From NCBI RefSeq assembly GCF_015354505.1, contig NZ_JACAFP010000004.1, positions 198,367-262,366 of the forward strand: a DNA stretch of 64,000 nucleotides. The letters run 5' to 3'. Shown in pieces: positions 25,952 through 35,936 of this stretch; position 1 is the stretch's first letter; every line of letters starts with the position of its first letter. The position numbers were made by a program, and so were the translations under genes. The stretch is from Microbacterium sp. UFMG61. GTDB lineage: Bacteria > Actinomycetota > Actinomycetes > Actinomycetales > Microbacteriaceae. The notes under the pieces are model-generated. The model worked only from the letters and a program-made list of their open reading frames with translations. It was not told the origin of the DNA and ran no database searches.

Positions 25952-26974
25952 TCAGCGGCGCACGAGTCCGCGATTGATCTCGCGTCCCCAGAGGGGACCC
26001 CGGTAGAGGAACGCCGTATAGCCCTGGACGAGAGTGGCGCCGGCATCGAGCCGCTCCTGCACGTCGGAGGGCGTCTCGACGCCGCCGACCGCGATCACGC
26101 AGAACTCGGCGGGGACGGCACCGCGGACCAACCGCAGGACCTCGAGCGAGCGCTGCTTCAGCGGGGCTCCCGAGAGCCCACCCGCGCCGGCGGCGTCGAC
26201 GATCGACGCGTCCGTGATGAGGCCCTCGCGACTGACGGTGGTATTGTGCGCGATGATCCCGGCGAGCCCCTCCGCGACGGCGAGCTGCGCGATCGCGACG
26301 ATCTCGTCGTCGGAGAGGTCGGGCGCGATCTTGACCAGAAGCGGCGTCGTTCCCGAGGCCTCTCGCACGGCCCGCAGAAGCGGGGCGAGGGTCTCGACCG
26401 CCTGGAGTCCGCGGAGTCCGGGCGTGTTCGGTGACGAGACATTGACCGCGAGGTAATCGGCGAGCGGCGCGAGAGCGGTGGCCGAGGCGACGTAGTCGGC
26501 GGTCGCATTCTCGACGTCGACGACGCGGCTCTTTCCGATGTTCACACCGATCACCGTGTCGGGAGAACCGCTGCGGAGCTTCGCGAGGCGACGAGCGGCG
26601 GCGTGCGCGCCGCGGTTGTTGAAGCCCATCCGATTGATCACCGCCCGGTCCGCCACGAGACGGAAGAGGCGGGGTCGGGGGTTGCCTTCCTGCGGGATCG
26701 CCGTGAGAGTGCCGACCTCGACGTGGCCGAAGCCCAGCGCGGCGAGCCCACGGACGCCGACCGCGTTCTTGTCGAACCCTGCGGCGACGCCGAACGGCGA
26801 CGGGAACGTGAGTCCGAGCGCGTCGACCTGCAGCGAAGGGTCGGGCTTCGTGAGAGCTCGGGTCGCCCAGGAGAAGGGCGGAGTACCGAGTACGCGAATC
26901 ACCGCCATGCCGGCGTGGTGGGCGAACTCGGGATCGAAGCGCGACAGGACAGCGCGGAAGAGCAGCGGATACAT
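25952..26974 (-). CDS. pyrD: Quinone-dependent dihydroorotate dehydrogenase (class 2)
   Basis: Pyrimidine synthesis step that oxidises dihydroorotate to orotate, passing electrons to menaquinone at the membrane. 340 residues with the N-terminal membrane-binding extension of class 2. NRMGFNNRGA (about 113-122), NIGKSR and the catalytic Ser in NVSSPNTPGLRG (about 175-186) are present. The TAATCT box seven bases before the ATG contains the nrdR stop codon, so it may be transcribed separately as a leaderless mRNA as well as from the operon. Confidence 0.96.
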   Translation of the reverse strand: MYPLLFRAVLSRFDPEFAHHAGMAVIRVLGTPPFSWATRALTKPDPSLQVDALGLTFPSPFGVAAGFDKNAVGVRGLAALGFGHVEVGTLTAIPQEGNPRPRLFRLVADRAVINRMGFNNRGAHAAARRLAKLRSGSPDTVIGVNIGKSRVVDVENATADYVASATALAPLADYLAVNVSSPNTPGLRGLQAVETLAPLLRAVREASGTTPLLVKIAPDLSDDEIVAIAQLAVAEGLAGIIAHNTTVSREGLITDASIVDAAGAGGLSGAPLKQRSLEVLRLVRGAVPAEFCVIAVGGVETPSDVQERLDAGATLVQGYTAFLYRGPLWGREINRGLVRR

Positions 26975-26981
26975 CCCTGCC

Positions 26982-26987
26982 AGATTA
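26982..26987 (-). promoter_or_regulatory. -10 element of pyrD overlapping the nrdR stop
   Basis: TAATCT on the minus strand, seven bases before the pyrD ATG. Its first three bases are the TAA stop codon of nrdR (26985-26987). Confidence 0.5.
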
Positions 26988-27455
26988 CCGGTCGACCGGC
27001 TCCCGCTTCACGTGATCCGCCCGGAGGTCGGTGATGGCGCTCTCGAAGTCCTCCAACGAGTCGAACGCCTGATAGACGCTCGCGAACCGCAGGTAGGCGA
27101 CCTCGTCGAGATCACGGAGCGGGCCGAGGATCGCGAGGCCGATCTCGTTGGTGTCCAGCTGCGAGACACCCGTCTGGCGAACGGCCTCTTCCACGCGCTG
27201 AGCGAGGATCGCAAGGTCCGCCTCGGTGACGGGTCGACCCTGGCATGCTTTGCGCACTCCGGAGATCACCTTCTCGCGACTGAAGGGCTCCATCACACCC
27301 GAACGCTTGATCACGTTGAGGCTCGCCGTCTCCGTCGTGGTGAATCGGCCACCGCATTCCGGACACTGGCGTCGCCTGCGGATCGACAGCCCGTCGTCGC
27401 TGGTGCGGGAATCGATGACCCGAGAGTCCGAGTGACGGCAGAAGGGGCAGTGCAT
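26985..27455 (-). CDS. nrdR: Transcriptional repressor NrdR
   Basis: ATP/dATP-sensing repressor of ribonucleotide reductase genes. 156 residues: zinc ribbon with Cys3, Cys6, Cys31 and Cys34, followed by an ATP-cone domain (about 49-139). The ATG at 27455 follows a TAGGAT box by seven bases. It is placed between hisD and pyrD. Its target promoters (NrdR boxes before nrd genes) are outside this window. Confidence 0.96.
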   Translation of the reverse strand: MHCPFCRHSDSRVIDSRTSDDGLSIRRRRQCPECGGRFTTTETASLNVIKRSGVMEPFSREKVISGVRKACQGRPVTEADLAILAQRVEEAVRQTGVSQLDTNEIGLAILGPLRDLDEVAYLRFASVYQAFDSLEDFESAITDLRADHVKREPVDR

Positions 27456-27462
27456 CTGACCG

Positions 27463-27468
27463 ATCCTA
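27463..27468 (-). promoter_or_regulatory. -10 element of nrdR overlapping the hisD stop
   Basis: TAGGAT on the minus strand, seven bases before the nrdR ATG. Its TAG is the hisD stop codon (27466-27468). Confidence 0.5.
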
Positions 27469-28770
27469 CGCGGTGAACCGCGCCTCGATCGCCTCGCCGT
27501 GTGCCGGAAGCACCTCGGTGTTCGCGAGGGCGACCACACCGTCGCGCACCGCTGCGAGGGCCGCACGGTCGTACGAGATCACCTGCTGCGGGCGAAGGAA
27601 GGTGTATGCCCCCAGACCGGGCGCGTACCGAGCCTGACCACCGGTCGGCAGCACATGGTTGCTACCGGCCATGTAGTCACCCAGACTCACCGGGGTGTGC
27701 TCGCCCACGAAGACGGCTCCGGCACTCGTGAACGACGCCGCTGCCTGCTCGGCATCCGCGAGGTGGAGCTCGAGGTGCTCCGGCGCGTAGGCGTTGCTGA
27801 AAGCAGTCGCCGTCTGGCGGTCGTCGACGAGGACGATCGCCGACTGCGGACCGTCGAGCGCCGCCGCGACACGCGAGGCGTGGCGGGTCGCCGCGCCCTG
27901 ACGTGCGACCTCGTCGGCGACGCGCTGAGCGAGGCCTTCGGAGTCGGTGACGAGCACCGCAGACGCCTGCTCGTCGTGCTCGGCCTGGCTCACCAGATCC
28001 GCAGCGACGAGTCGCGCGTCGGCCGCGTCGTCGGCGACCACGAGGATCTCGGTCGCACCCGCCTCGGAGTCCGTTCCGACGACGCCCGCGACTGCGCGCT
28101 TCGCCGAGGCGACGTAGTTGTTGCCCGGACCGGAGACGACGTCGACCGGGTCGAGTCCGATGCTCTCGACGCCGTGAGCGAAGGCGCCGATGGCGCCAGC
28201 ACCGCCCATCGCGTAGACCTCGGTGACCCCGAGAAGCCCTGCGGCCGCGAGGACCGACGGGTGCACCCGTCCCCCCTGGTCTTCCTGCGGAGGCGAGGCG
28301 AGCGCGATCTGCTCGACGCCGGCCACCTGTGCGGGAACGACGTTCATCACCACGCTCGACGGGTAGACGGCCTTGCCGCCCGGGATGTAGACCCCTACCC
28401 GATGCACCGGCTGCCAGCGCTGGGTGATGATGGCCCCTGCACCGATCTCGGTCACCCGGGCATCCGGCACCTGCGCGGCGGACGCCAGACGCACCCGGCG
28501 GATCGCCTCTTCGAGCGCCTCACGGATCTCGGGCTGGAGCGCCTCGATCGCATCGGCGATGTGCGCGGCCGGCACGCGCAGGTCGTGCCCGCTGACGTGG
28601 TCGAACCGCTCGGCCTGCTCACGCAGCGCCGCCGCCCCGCGCTGCCGCACGTCGTCGACGATACGGGCAGCGGTGTCGAGCGCCTCGGCGCGTGCCTGGG
28701 TCGCGCGCGGCACGGCCGCGAGCATGTCAGCCGGCGAGAGCTCGCGCCCTCGCAGATCGATGGTTCGCAC
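27466..28770 (-). CDS. hisD: Histidinol dehydrogenase
   Basis: Last two oxidation steps of histidine synthesis, histidinol to histidine with two NAD+. 434 residues, normal length, single domain. [19 protein letters not shown] (about 125-143), [11 protein letters not shown] and [12 protein letters not shown] (about 234-245) are typical; zinc and catalytic His residues are in QAEHDEQA and GSNHVLPT regions. GTG start with GAAGGG upstream. No other his gene is near. Confidence 0.96.
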   Translation of the reverse strand: MRTIDLRGRELSPADMLAAVPRATQARAEALDTAARIVDDVRQRGAAALREQAERFDHVSGHDLRVPAAHIADAIEALQPEIREALEEAIRRVRLASAAQVPDARVTEIGAGAIITQRWQPVHRVGVYIPGGKAVYPSSVVMNVVPAQVAGVEQIALASPPQEDQGGRVHPSVLAAAGLLGVTEVYAMGGAGAIGAFAHGVESIGLDPVDVVSGPGNNYVASAKRAVAGVVGTDSEAGATEILVVADDAADARLVAADLVSQAEHDEQASAVLVTDSEGLAQRVADEVARQGAATRHASRVAAALDGPQSAIVLVDDRQTATAFSNAYAPEHLELHLADAEQAAASFTSAGAVFVGEHTPVSLGDYMAGSNHVLPTGGQARYAPGLGAYTFLRPQQVISYDRAALAAVRDGVVALANTEVLPAHGEAIEARFTA

Positions 28771-28772
28771 AG

Positions 28773-30269
28773 TCAGCCCTTCGTGATGTCTGCGATGTCG
28801 TGCAGGTAGCCGATGCGGCCGTCGTCGTGGCGGACGACATAGGCGCCGCCGCGGTCCTCAATCACCAGGACCCACGCGCTCGGCCCGATGCGGAAGAGGG
28901 CGTCGCCTCGTTCGTCATGCACGTCGCGATCAGTGGGGGCGAGGATCCAGAACGGCTGCGCCGCCTCGGTCTCGCGCCACGCACCACGGTCGGACTCCGG
29001 ATCGTCGAACGTCGGGATCACCGTCGTCTCCGCGGCGCCTGCATCGTGGTGGTCGACGGTGTCGTGATGATCGATCGTGTCGTGATGATCGATCGTGTCG
29101 TGATGATCGATCGTGTCGTGGTGATCGTTCGTGTCGTGGTGATCGTTCGAGTCGTAGCCGGTGCTCTCCTCGGTGCGCGGGTCACCGAACTCCTGTGCAG
29201 TCACGCCCATCAGAGACTCGATGCTGCCGGTGTCCGACACGATCTCCGGCTCCTGACTCCAGGACGACCGCCGAGAGTAGGTCGGCACGTACGCCTCATC
29301 CGACGTGGAATCCTCGGTGCCCGTGTCGCCGCCCGAGGCGTGCGAGGCCAGGGGCACCTGCTCGGCGAGATCGAGACGGGCGACCTCATCGGTCGCCTGC
29401 TCCCCCGACAGCTCTGGATCGAATCGATCCGATCGCAGGGCTCCGGAAGTCGATCGCTCGACGGCGGGGGTGGCCGCGAGGGCCTCAGTACCACCCGCGA
29501 TCGACTCGTCGGCGGGATCCGCGGACTCGTCGCGGACGACAGGAATCGCGGTCGCATCGACTCCGTCGGTCTGGCCGTCGGCGACGACGGGAGTGACCGT
29601 CGCCGTGCCGGCGTCGTCGCCCCGTGTGGCGTCGGGCTCCACCACCGGGCGCGGGCGCGCGATGACGGGACGGACGGGGTTCGCGTTGCGGTGAGCGAGG
29701 GTCACGAGGCGCCCGTGGAAGTCCTCCTTGAGCCCGGGGACGAGCGGCGCGAACACCGTGAACACGACGAGCGCGAGCGCTGCGATCAGCTGCACGATGC
29801 CGTTCCAGCTGAGCACGACGGTGCCGAGGCCGATACTGACCGCGATCGAGTTCCACAGCTCGGCGAGCCAGAAGACCGCAGACACCGAGAATGCCACCGA
29901 GGCGAACTGGTCGATACCGAGGGAGCCGACCCGGCGGATGCCATCCGGCGAGAAGCGTCGAAGGACGACCAGGAAGACCGCGACGGTCGGAAGCCCGATG
30001 GGAAGGATCCAGTGCAGGCCCGACGCCCAGATCGAGGAATCTCCGAAGTAGGGGAAGAACGAGGCGATGAAAGCGACCAGCCACGCGCCGGTGATGAGGA
30101 GCTCGCGCAGAGTGAACCCGAAGATGCCGTACTCGGGGGTCACATCGTCGTCGTACAGCACGCCATCGTCGTCCGAGAAGCCGTCGTCGACGGACGCGTC
30201 CTCGACGTCGGCCGCGTCGTCGTACGAGTCGGAGGGATCGGTGCTCGGGAAGGGGGATTCCGCGCTCAT
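28773..30269 (-). CDS. Membrane protein with acidic N-terminus and His/Asp repeat
   Basis: Function not recognised. 498 residues. Residues 1-45 are rich in Asp/Ser. Residues about 46-175 hold four predicted membrane helices. A long polar, disordered-looking region follows (about 185-370), then six copies of a six-residue unit like IDHHDT (about 373-408), and a conserved-looking C-terminal domain (about 425-498) with PFWILAPTDRDVHDE and SAWVLVIEDRGGAYVV. Similar four-helix proteins lie near dnaE/hisD in relatives. GAAAGGA precedes the ATG. It sits three bases before hisD, so both are cotranscribed. The His/Asp unit could bind metal, but this is conjecture. Confidence 0.7.
   Translation of the reverse strand: MSAESPFPSTDPSDSYDDAADVEDASVDDGFSDDDGVLYDDDVTPEYGIFGFTLRELLITGAWLVAFIASFFPYFGDSSIWASGLHWILPIGLPTVAVFLVVLRRFSPDGIRRVGSLGIDQFASVAFSVSAVFWLAELWNSIAVSIGLGTVVLSWNGIVQLIAALALVVFTVFAPLVPGLKEDFHGRLVTLAHRNANPVRPVIARPRPVVEPDATRGDDAGTATVTPVVADGQTDGVDATAIPVVRDESADPADESIAGGTEALAATPAVERSTSGALRSDRFDPELSGEQATDEVARLDLAEQVPLASHASGGDTGTEDSTSDEAYVPTYSRRSSWSQEPEIVSDTGSIESLMGVTAQEFGDPRTEESTGYDSNDHHDTNDHHDTIDHHDTIDHHDTIDHHDTVDHHDAGAAETTVIPTFDDPESDRGAWRETEAAQPFWILAPTDRDVHDERGDALFRIGPSAWVLVIEDRGGAYVVRHDDGRIGYLHDIADITKG
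29046..29153 (-). repeat. 18-bp tandem repeat coding for (I/N/V)DHHDT units
   Basis: Six in-frame 18-base units with few changes, inside the membrane-protein gene. The unit length is a multiple of three, so copy number can vary without a frameshift. The middle units are identical, pointing to recent duplication or slippage. Confidence 0.85.
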
Positions 30270-30384
30270 GAGGGTGGTCCTTTCGTCACGGTGCGTCGCC
30301 TGGAGGGCCCTGCACCCAACGCGTCCTGATATTACCCGGGGAGTCCGAGCGACGGCTCCGAGGATCGTCACTCGGCGTCGGAAC

Positions 30385-33300
30385 TCAGCCCAGGCAGTTC
30401 GGTCCGAGAAGGGATTTGAGGTCCCCGAAGAGGTCGGCCGAGACCTTGACCGGCATGGGAACCTCGAAGACCTTCGCGGTTCCTCCGCGATGCACGCGCA
30501 GCATGACCTCGGTATCTCCCGCGTGACGGCGGAGCACGTCGGCGAGCTCGTGCATGACGCGCTCCGTGGCACGCTGCTCGGCGAGTACGAGCCCCAGGGG
30601 TCCCGCCGCGTCGAAGGATCCGACGTCCGGCACGAAGGCCGATTGCGCATGGAGGTTCAGCCCGTCGTCACGGCGCGAGACACGTCCGCGAACCGCCAGG
30701 ATCGAGTCCTGCTGCAGGATGTGCTGGAACTCGGTGTAGGTCTTGCCCATGAACATCACGGTCACCTCACCGTTGAAGTCCTCGACCGTGATCATGCCGT
30801 AGGGGTTGCCGCTCGCCTTCGCCACGCGGTGCTGCACGCTCGTGACGAGACCGGCGACCGTCACCTGATCTCCGTCCTGCATGTCCTCCGAGTTGTTGAG
30901 GACGTGGATCGAGATGGACGCGTGCTTGGCCAGCGGCACCTCGAGTCCCGCGAGAGGATGGTCCGAGACGTAGAGACCGAGCATCTCGCGCTCGAACGCC
31001 AGCTTGTCCTTCTTGATCCATTCGGGCCGGGCGGGGACCTTGGCGGGCGCCGCCTCCTCCATGTCGTCGTACAGGCTGTCGAAGTCGAAGCCGATCGCCC
31101 CCTGGGCTTCGTTCCGTTTACGGTCGACAGCCGCTTCGACGGCATCCTCGTGGATCTCGACCAGCGCTCGACGCGTGTCGCCCATCGAGTCGAACGCGCC
31201 CGCCTTGATCAGCGACTCGACCGTGCGCTTGTTGGAGACGTGCAACGGCACCTTGTCGAGGAAGTGGTGGAACGAGGTGAACCGCTCGTCCTTGCGCGCC
31301 GCGACGATCCCTTCGACCACGTTGCTTCCGACGTTGCGCACGGCGCCGAGTCCGAAGCGGATGTCATCGCCGACGGCGGCGAAGTAGTTGATGGACTCCG
31401 ACACATCCGGCGGAAGGACCTTGATGCCCATGCGACGGCACTCGTTGAGATACAGAGCCATCTTGTCCTTCGAGTCGCCGACGCTCGTGAGGAGCGCGGC
31501 CATGTACTCGGCGGGGTAGTGCGCCTTGAGGTAGGCGGTCCAGTAGGACACCAGTCCATAGGCTGCGGAGTGCGCCTTGTTGAAGGCGTAGTCGGAGAAC
31601 GGGAGCAGGATCTCCCAGATCGCGTTGACAGCTCCGTCTGAGTATCCGTTCGCGTGCATCCCCGCCTGGAAGCCCTCGAACTGCTTGTCGAGCTCGGACT
31701 TCTTCTTCTTGCCCATGGCGCGGCGGAGGATGTCGGCCTGTCCGAGGGAGAACCCGGCCACGCGCTGCGCGATGGCCATGACCTGCTCCTGGTAGATGAT
31801 CAGACCGTAGGACTCGTCGAGGATGTCGGCGAGGGACTCGGTGAACTCCGGATGGATCGGAGTGATCGGCTGCTGGCCGTTCTTTCGCAGCGCGTAGTTC
31901 GTGTGCGAGTTCGCACCCATGGGCCCCGGTCGGTACAGCGCGATGAGAGCCGAGATGTCGCCGAAGTTGTCGGGTCGCATCAGCCTCATCAGCGATCGCA
32001 TCGGCCCGCCGTCGAGCTGGAACACTCCGAGGGACTCGCCCTTGCCGAGGAGTTCGTAAGCCCCTCGGTCATCGAGCGCGAGGTGCTCGAGGTCGAGCTC
32101 CTCCCCTCGGTTCGTGCGGATGTTGTCGAGGGCGTCGGAGATGATCGTGAGGTTGCGCAACCCCAGGAAGTCCATCTTGATCAGGCCGAGCGACTCGCAC
32201 GAGGGGTAGTCGAACTGCGTGACGATCTGGCCGTCCTGCTCGCGACGCATGATCGGGATGATGTCGAGGAGCGGCTCCGACGACATGATCACGCCGGCTG
32301 CGTGCACTCCCCACTGGCGCTTCAGTCCTTCGAGGCCGAGAGCACGATCGAAGACGGTCTTCGCCTCGGGGTCCGTCTCGATGAGAGCACGGAACTCGCT
32401 CGCCTCTTTGAATCGAGGGTGCGCGGAGTCGAACATGCCGTCGAGGGGCATGTCCTTGCCCATCACGGGCGGCGGCATCGCCTTGGTGAGACGCTCGCCC
32501 ATGCTGAACGGGAAGCCGAGCACGCGACCCGCGTCCTTCAGCGCCTGCTTCGATTTGATCGTGCCGTACGTGACGATCTGCGCGACACGCTCGGATCCGT
32601 ACTTCTTCGTCACGTAGTCGATGACCTCGCCGCGGCGACGGTCATCGAAGTCGACGTCGAAGTCGGGCATCGAGACGCGGTCGGGGTTGAGGAACCGCTC
32701 GAAGATGAGACCGTGCTCGAGCGGGTCGAGGTCGGTGATCTTCATCGCGTAGGCGACCATCGATCCGGCACCGGAACCACGCCCGGGCCCCACTCGGATG
32801 CCGTTGTCCTTGGCCCAGTTGATGAAGTCGGCGACGACGAGGAAGTATCCCGGGAAGCCCATCTGCAGGATGATGCCGGTCTCGTACTCGGCCTGCTTGC
32901 GCACCTTGTCGGGGATGCCCGCCGGGTAGCGGTAGTGCAGACCCGCCTCGACCTCTTTGATGAGCCAGCTGTCCTCGGTCTCACCATCGGGTACGGGGAA
33001 CCTCGGCATGAAGTTCGCCGCCGTGTTGAACTCGACCTCGCACCGCTCGGCGATGAGCAGCGTGTTGTCGCATGCCTCGGGGTGGTCGCGGAACATCTGC
33101 CGCATCTCGGCCGCGGTCTTGATGTAATACCCGTCACCGTCGAACTTGAAGCGGTTCGGGTCGTCGAGCGTCGAACCGGACTGCACGCAGAGCAGAGCCG
33201 CATGCGCGTCGGCCTCGTGCTGATGCGTGTAGTGGGAGTCGTTCGTCGCGACGAGCGGAATGCCGAGGTCCTTCGACAGCTTCAGCAGGTCGGTCATGAC

Positions 33301-33903
33301 CCGTCGCTCGATCGAGAGGCCGTGATCCATGATCTCGGCGAAGTAGTTCTCCTTGCCGAAGATGTCCTGGAACTCCGCTGCCGCGGCGCGGGCGGCGTCG
33401 TACTGGCCGAGCCTGAGTCGCGTCTGCACCTCGCCCGAGGGACAGCCTGTGGTCGCGATCAGCCCCTTGCCGTAGGTCTGGAGCAGCTCACGGTCCATGC
33501 GGGGCTTGAAGTAGTACCCCTCCATGCTCGACAGCGAGCTCAGCCGGAAGAGATTGTGCATCCCCTCGGTGCTCTGGCTCCACATCGTCATGTGCGTGTA
33601 GGCGCCGGATCCCGAGACGTCATCGCTCTTCTGATCGGGCGAACCCCACTGCACTCGCGACTTGTCGCTGCGATGCGTTCCGGGGGTGACGTACGCCTCG
33701 AGCCCGACGATGGGCTTGACCCCCGCAGCGTTCGCAGCCTTGTAGAACTCGAAGGCTGCGAACGTGTTGCCGTGATCGGTCACCGCGATGGCCGGCATGC
33801 CGTACTCGGCAGCGGCCTGCGTCATCGCGCTGATCTTCGCCGCGCCGTCCAGCATCGAGTACTCGCTGTGGACATGCAAGTGGACGAAGGAGTCTGATGC
33901 CAT
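30385..33903 (-). CDS. dnaE1: DNA polymerase III subunit alpha
   Basis: Replicative DNA polymerase of actinobacteria. 1172 residues. The N-terminal PHP domain (HLHVHSEYSMLDG, about 8-20) is the intrinsic proofreading nuclease in this lineage. The catalytic core has the aspartate triad region PDFDVDFDD (about 411-419). Further on come the tandem HhH region, an OB-fold (about 985-1070) and the C-terminal domain. TAGACT lies six bases before the ATG, so the mRNA is probably leaderless. The following membrane protein and hisD are in the same direction. Confidence 0.97.
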   Translation of the reverse strand: MASDSFVHLHVHSEYSMLDGAAKISAMTQAAAEYGMPAIAVTDHGNTFAAFEFYKAANAAGVKPIVGLEAYVTPGTHRSDKSRVQWGSPDQKSDDVSGSGAYTHMTMWSQSTEGMHNLFRLSSLSSMEGYYFKPRMDRELLQTYGKGLIATTGCPSGEVQTRLRLGQYDAARAAAAEFQDIFGKENYFAEIMDHGLSIERRVMTDLLKLSKDLGIPLVATNDSHYTHQHEADAHAALLCVQSGSTLDDPNRFKFDGDGYYIKTAAEMRQMFRDHPEACDNTLLIAERCEVEFNTAANFMPRFPVPDGETEDSWLIKEVEAGLHYRYPAGIPDKVRKQAEYETGIILQMGFPGYFLVVADFINWAKDNGIRVGPGRGSGAGSMVAYAMKITDLDPLEHGLIFERFLNPDRVSMPDFDVDFDDRRRGEVIDYVTKKYGSERVAQIVTYGTIKSKQALKDAGRVLGFPFSMGERLTKAMPPPVMGKDMPLDGMFDSAHPRFKEASEFRALIETDPEAKTVFDRALGLEGLKRQWGVHAAGVIMSSEPLLDIIPIMRREQDGQIVTQFDYPSCESLGLIKMDFLGLRNLTIISDALDNIRTNRGEELDLEHLALDDRGAYELLGKGESLGVFQLDGGPMRSLMRLMRPDNFGDISALIALYRPGPMGANSHTNYALRKNGQQPITPIHPEFTESLADILDESYGLIIYQEQVMAIAQRVAGFSLGQADILRRAMGKKKKSELDKQFEGFQAGMHANGYSDGAVNAIWEILLPFSDYAFNKAHSAAYGLVSYWTAYLKAHYPAEYMAALLTSVGDSKDKMALYLNECRRMGIKVLPPDVSESINYFAAVGDDIRFGLGAVRNVGSNVVEGIVAARKDERFTSFHHFLDKVPLHVSNKRTVESLIKAGAFDSMGDTRRALVEIHEDAVEAAVDRKRNEAQGAIGFDFDSLYDDMEEAAPAKVPARPEWIKKDKLAFEREMLGLYVSDHPLAGLEVPLAKHASISIHVLNNSEDMQDGDQVTVAGLVTSVQHRVAKASGNPYGMITVEDFNGEVTVMFMGKTYTEFQHILQQDSILAVRGRVSRRDDGLNLHAQSAFVPDVGSFDAAGPLGLVLAEQRATERVMHELADVLRRHAGDTEVMLRVHRGGTAKVFEVPMPVKVSADLFGDLKSLLGPNCLG

Positions 33904-33909
33904 GGTTCG

Positions 33910-33915
33910 AGTCTA
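33910..33915 (-). promoter_or_regulatory. -10 element of dnaE1 (leaderless)
   Basis: TAGACT on the minus strand, six bases before the dnaE1 ATG; no Shine-Dalgarno sequence fits. Confidence 0.55.
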
Positions 33916-33977
33916 CTTTCGACGTCGGACATCGGAGGTCCGCCGGCGCTCATCCGTCGCGTCTCGGAGACGCTCGT

Positions 33978-34334
33978 TCAGCAGAGGTCGAGGCGCATCA
34001 GCACCCTCGGAAACCCGTCGAGCACCGAGCCCGTGTCCGCGGCCTTCACGAAGCCCGCCGCCTCGAAGAGCTTCCGCGTGCCGACGTACGCCATCGTCAG
34101 ATCGACCTTCTCCCCCTTGTTGTCGACCGGATACGCCTCGACCGCCGGCGCCCCGCGCTTCCTCGCGTACGCGACCGCTCCGTCGATCAGGGCATGAGCG
34201 ATACCCTGCCCGCGATATCCCGGTCGGACTCGGAGGCACCACAGCGACCACACGTCGATGTCATCGATGTGCGGAATGAGCCTGTTGCGCGCGAAGCTCG
34301 TCTCGCGACGAGGATGCAGCGCGGCCCACCCCAC
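33978..34334 (-). pseudogene. N-terminally truncated GNAT acetyltransferase
   Basis: Residues from VGWAALHPRRETSF to the stop match the C-terminal two thirds of a GNAT subfamily, including the acetyl-CoA loop RVRPGYRGQGIAHALIDGA and VEAYPVDNKGE. The first usable start is GTG at 34334, giving 118 residues. Similarity seems to run on upstream to about 34376, inside the end of rluD, but with no start codon. Relatives are about 190 residues with a CW-containing N-terminal part that is absent here. A 5' deletion against rluD is the simplest explanation; a functional short protein is less likely. Confidence 0.6.
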
Positions 34335-34365
34335 GTGCCCGCGCGATCGGAGGAACGCCAGAGAG

Positions 34366-35292
34366 TCAGTCGCCGCGAAGCACGTCGAGGGCGTGTTGGA
34401 AATCGGCCGGGTACCCGGACTCGAACTGCACCCACTCCCCCGTCGTCGGATGCGCGAAACCGAGCTGGTGGGCATGGAGCCACTGCCTCGTGAGACCGAG
34501 CCGCGCCGACATCGTCGGGTCTGCACCGTAGAGAGGATCTCCCACACACGGGTGCCGATGGGCGGCCATGTGCACGCGGATCTGATGCGTGCGCCCCGTC
34601 TCGAGGTGGATCTCGAGGAGCGACGCTCCCGGGAACGCCTCGAGGGTCTCGTAGTGGGTGACCGAGGGTTTGCCGTCCGGAGTCACCGCGAACTTCCACG
34701 AGTGGTTCGGATGGCGACCGATCGGGGCGTCGATCGTGCCAGCGAGCGGGTCCGGGTGTCCCTGGACGACCGCGTGGTAGATCTTCTCGACCGTCCGCTC
34801 CTTGAAGGCGTGCTTGAGCGCCGTGTACGCGGCCTCGCTCTTCGCCACCACCATCAGCCCGCTCGTTCCGACGTCGAGCCGATGCACGACGCCCTTGCGC
34901 TCGGGCGCACCGCTGGTCGAGACGCGGAAGCCCGCGGCCGCGAGAGCGCCGACCACGGTCGGTCCCTCCCAGCCCAGAGAGGGGTGGGCGGCGACACCGG
35001 TCGGCTTGTCGACGACCACGATGTCGTCGTCGTCGTAGACGATGCCGAGCTCGGGAACCGCGATCGGCACGATCTTCGGCTCCTCTTTGGGTCTCCATTC
35101 CACGTCGAGCCACGCGCCACCGCGAAGGCGGTCGGATTTGTCGAGCACAGCACCGTCGAGGCGTACCCCGCCGGCGGCCGCGACCTCGGCGGCGAAGGTT
35201 CTCGAGAAGCCGAGCATCTTCGCGAGGGCTGCATCGACGCGCGTGCCGTCGAGCCCGTCAGGGACCGGGAGCGAACGAGACTCCACGGTCAA
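34366..35292 (-). CDS. rluD: RluA-family pseudouridine synthase (RluD-like)
   Basis: Isomerises uridines in 23S rRNA. 308 residues: N-terminal S4 RNA-binding domain (about 15-65) and catalytic domain with HRLDVGTSG (137-145), Asp140 being the catalytic residue. The conserved C-terminal GDPLYG motif is present. Its start overlaps the lspA stop by four bases, a pairing common in actinobacteria and Firmicutes. Confidence 0.94.
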   Translation of the reverse strand: MTVESRSLPVPDGLDGTRVDAALAKMLGFSRTFAAEVAAAGGVRLDGAVLDKSDRLRGGAWLDVEWRPKEEPKIVPIAVPELGIVYDDDDIVVVDKPTGVAAHPSLGWEGPTVVGALAAAGFRVSTSGAPERKGVVHRLDVGTSGLMVVAKSEAAYTALKHAFKERTVEKIYHAVVQGHPDPLAGTIDAPIGRHPNHSWKFAVTPDGKPSVTHYETLEAFPGASLLEIHLETGRTHQIRVHMAAHRHPCVGDPLYGADPTMSARLGLTRQWLHAHQLGFAHPTTGEWVQFESGYPADFQHALDVLRGD

Positions 35293-35927
35293 CGCCCATC
35301 TGACGCGGGCGCTCCCGCGGCGGCATCGGAGCCACCGGATTCGGCCGTCGCCGGATGCGTCTCCTCGGCGACCGCGGCGGCCTCGGCCTGCTCGTCGTTC
35401 TCGACGGGCGCATGGTCGCGTTCACGCGTTCCGTCGAAGCGGAGTCCCACGACGACCAGGAGCGCCACGGAGATCATCCCGGTGACGATGAAGATGTCGG
35501 CCACGTTGAAGATCGCGGGCATCATCCACGGCATCGAGATCATGTCGACGACGTGTCCCATCGGGAAGCCGGGCTCGCGGAAGAGCCGGTCGGTGAGATT
35601 GCCCAGCACACCGCCGAGCAGGCATCCGAGAACGACGGCCCAGAGGCGCGACCGGAGACCGAATGCCTTCCACACGATCACCGCGGCGACGACAGCGAGC
35701 GCGATGGTGAAGATCCACGTGACGTCCGACCCGAGCGAGAACGCAGCACCGGGATTGCGCACGAAGTACAGCTGAAGGAACTCACCGAGAACCGGGACGG
35801 GCTCCTGCAGGGGCAGGTTCTCGACGGTGAGGTACTTCACGAACTGATCGGCGGCCAGCACGATCGCTGCGAGAATCGCAACGATCGCACCGGCCGCCGA
35901 CCGACGAAGGGGAGATCGTCCTGGCAA
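35289..35927 (-). CDS. lspA: Lipoprotein signal peptidase (signal peptidase II)
   Basis: Cleaves signal peptides of lipidated prolipoproteins such as the SsuA and CtaC precursors in this window. 212 residues with four membrane helices. The catalytic aspartates are in GNLTDR (Asp113) and FNVADIFI (Asp144). A polar Ala/Glu/Asp-rich tail of about 40 residues extends beyond the usual family length. It starts with TTG nine bases after wag31. Confidence 0.95.
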   Translation of the reverse strand: MPGRSPLRRSAAGAIVAILAAIVLAADQFVKYLTVENLPLQEPVPVLGEFLQLYFVRNPGAAFSLGSDVTWIFTIALAVVAAVIVWKAFGLRSRLWAVVLGCLLGGVLGNLTDRLFREPGFPMGHVVDMISMPWMMPAIFNVADIFIVTGMISVALLVVVGLRFDGTRERDHAPVENDEQAEAAAVAEETHPATAESGGSDAAAGAPASDGR

Positions 35928-35936
35928 AAGGACGAC

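Noticed and set aside
29046..29153. CRISPR-like array
   Set aside because: Units are contiguous 18-bp copies without spacers and stay in frame within a coding gene.
31654..33897. Open frame of about 747 codons on the plus strand
   Set aside because: Antisense to dnaE1, with the same shadow-type composition and no domain resemblance.
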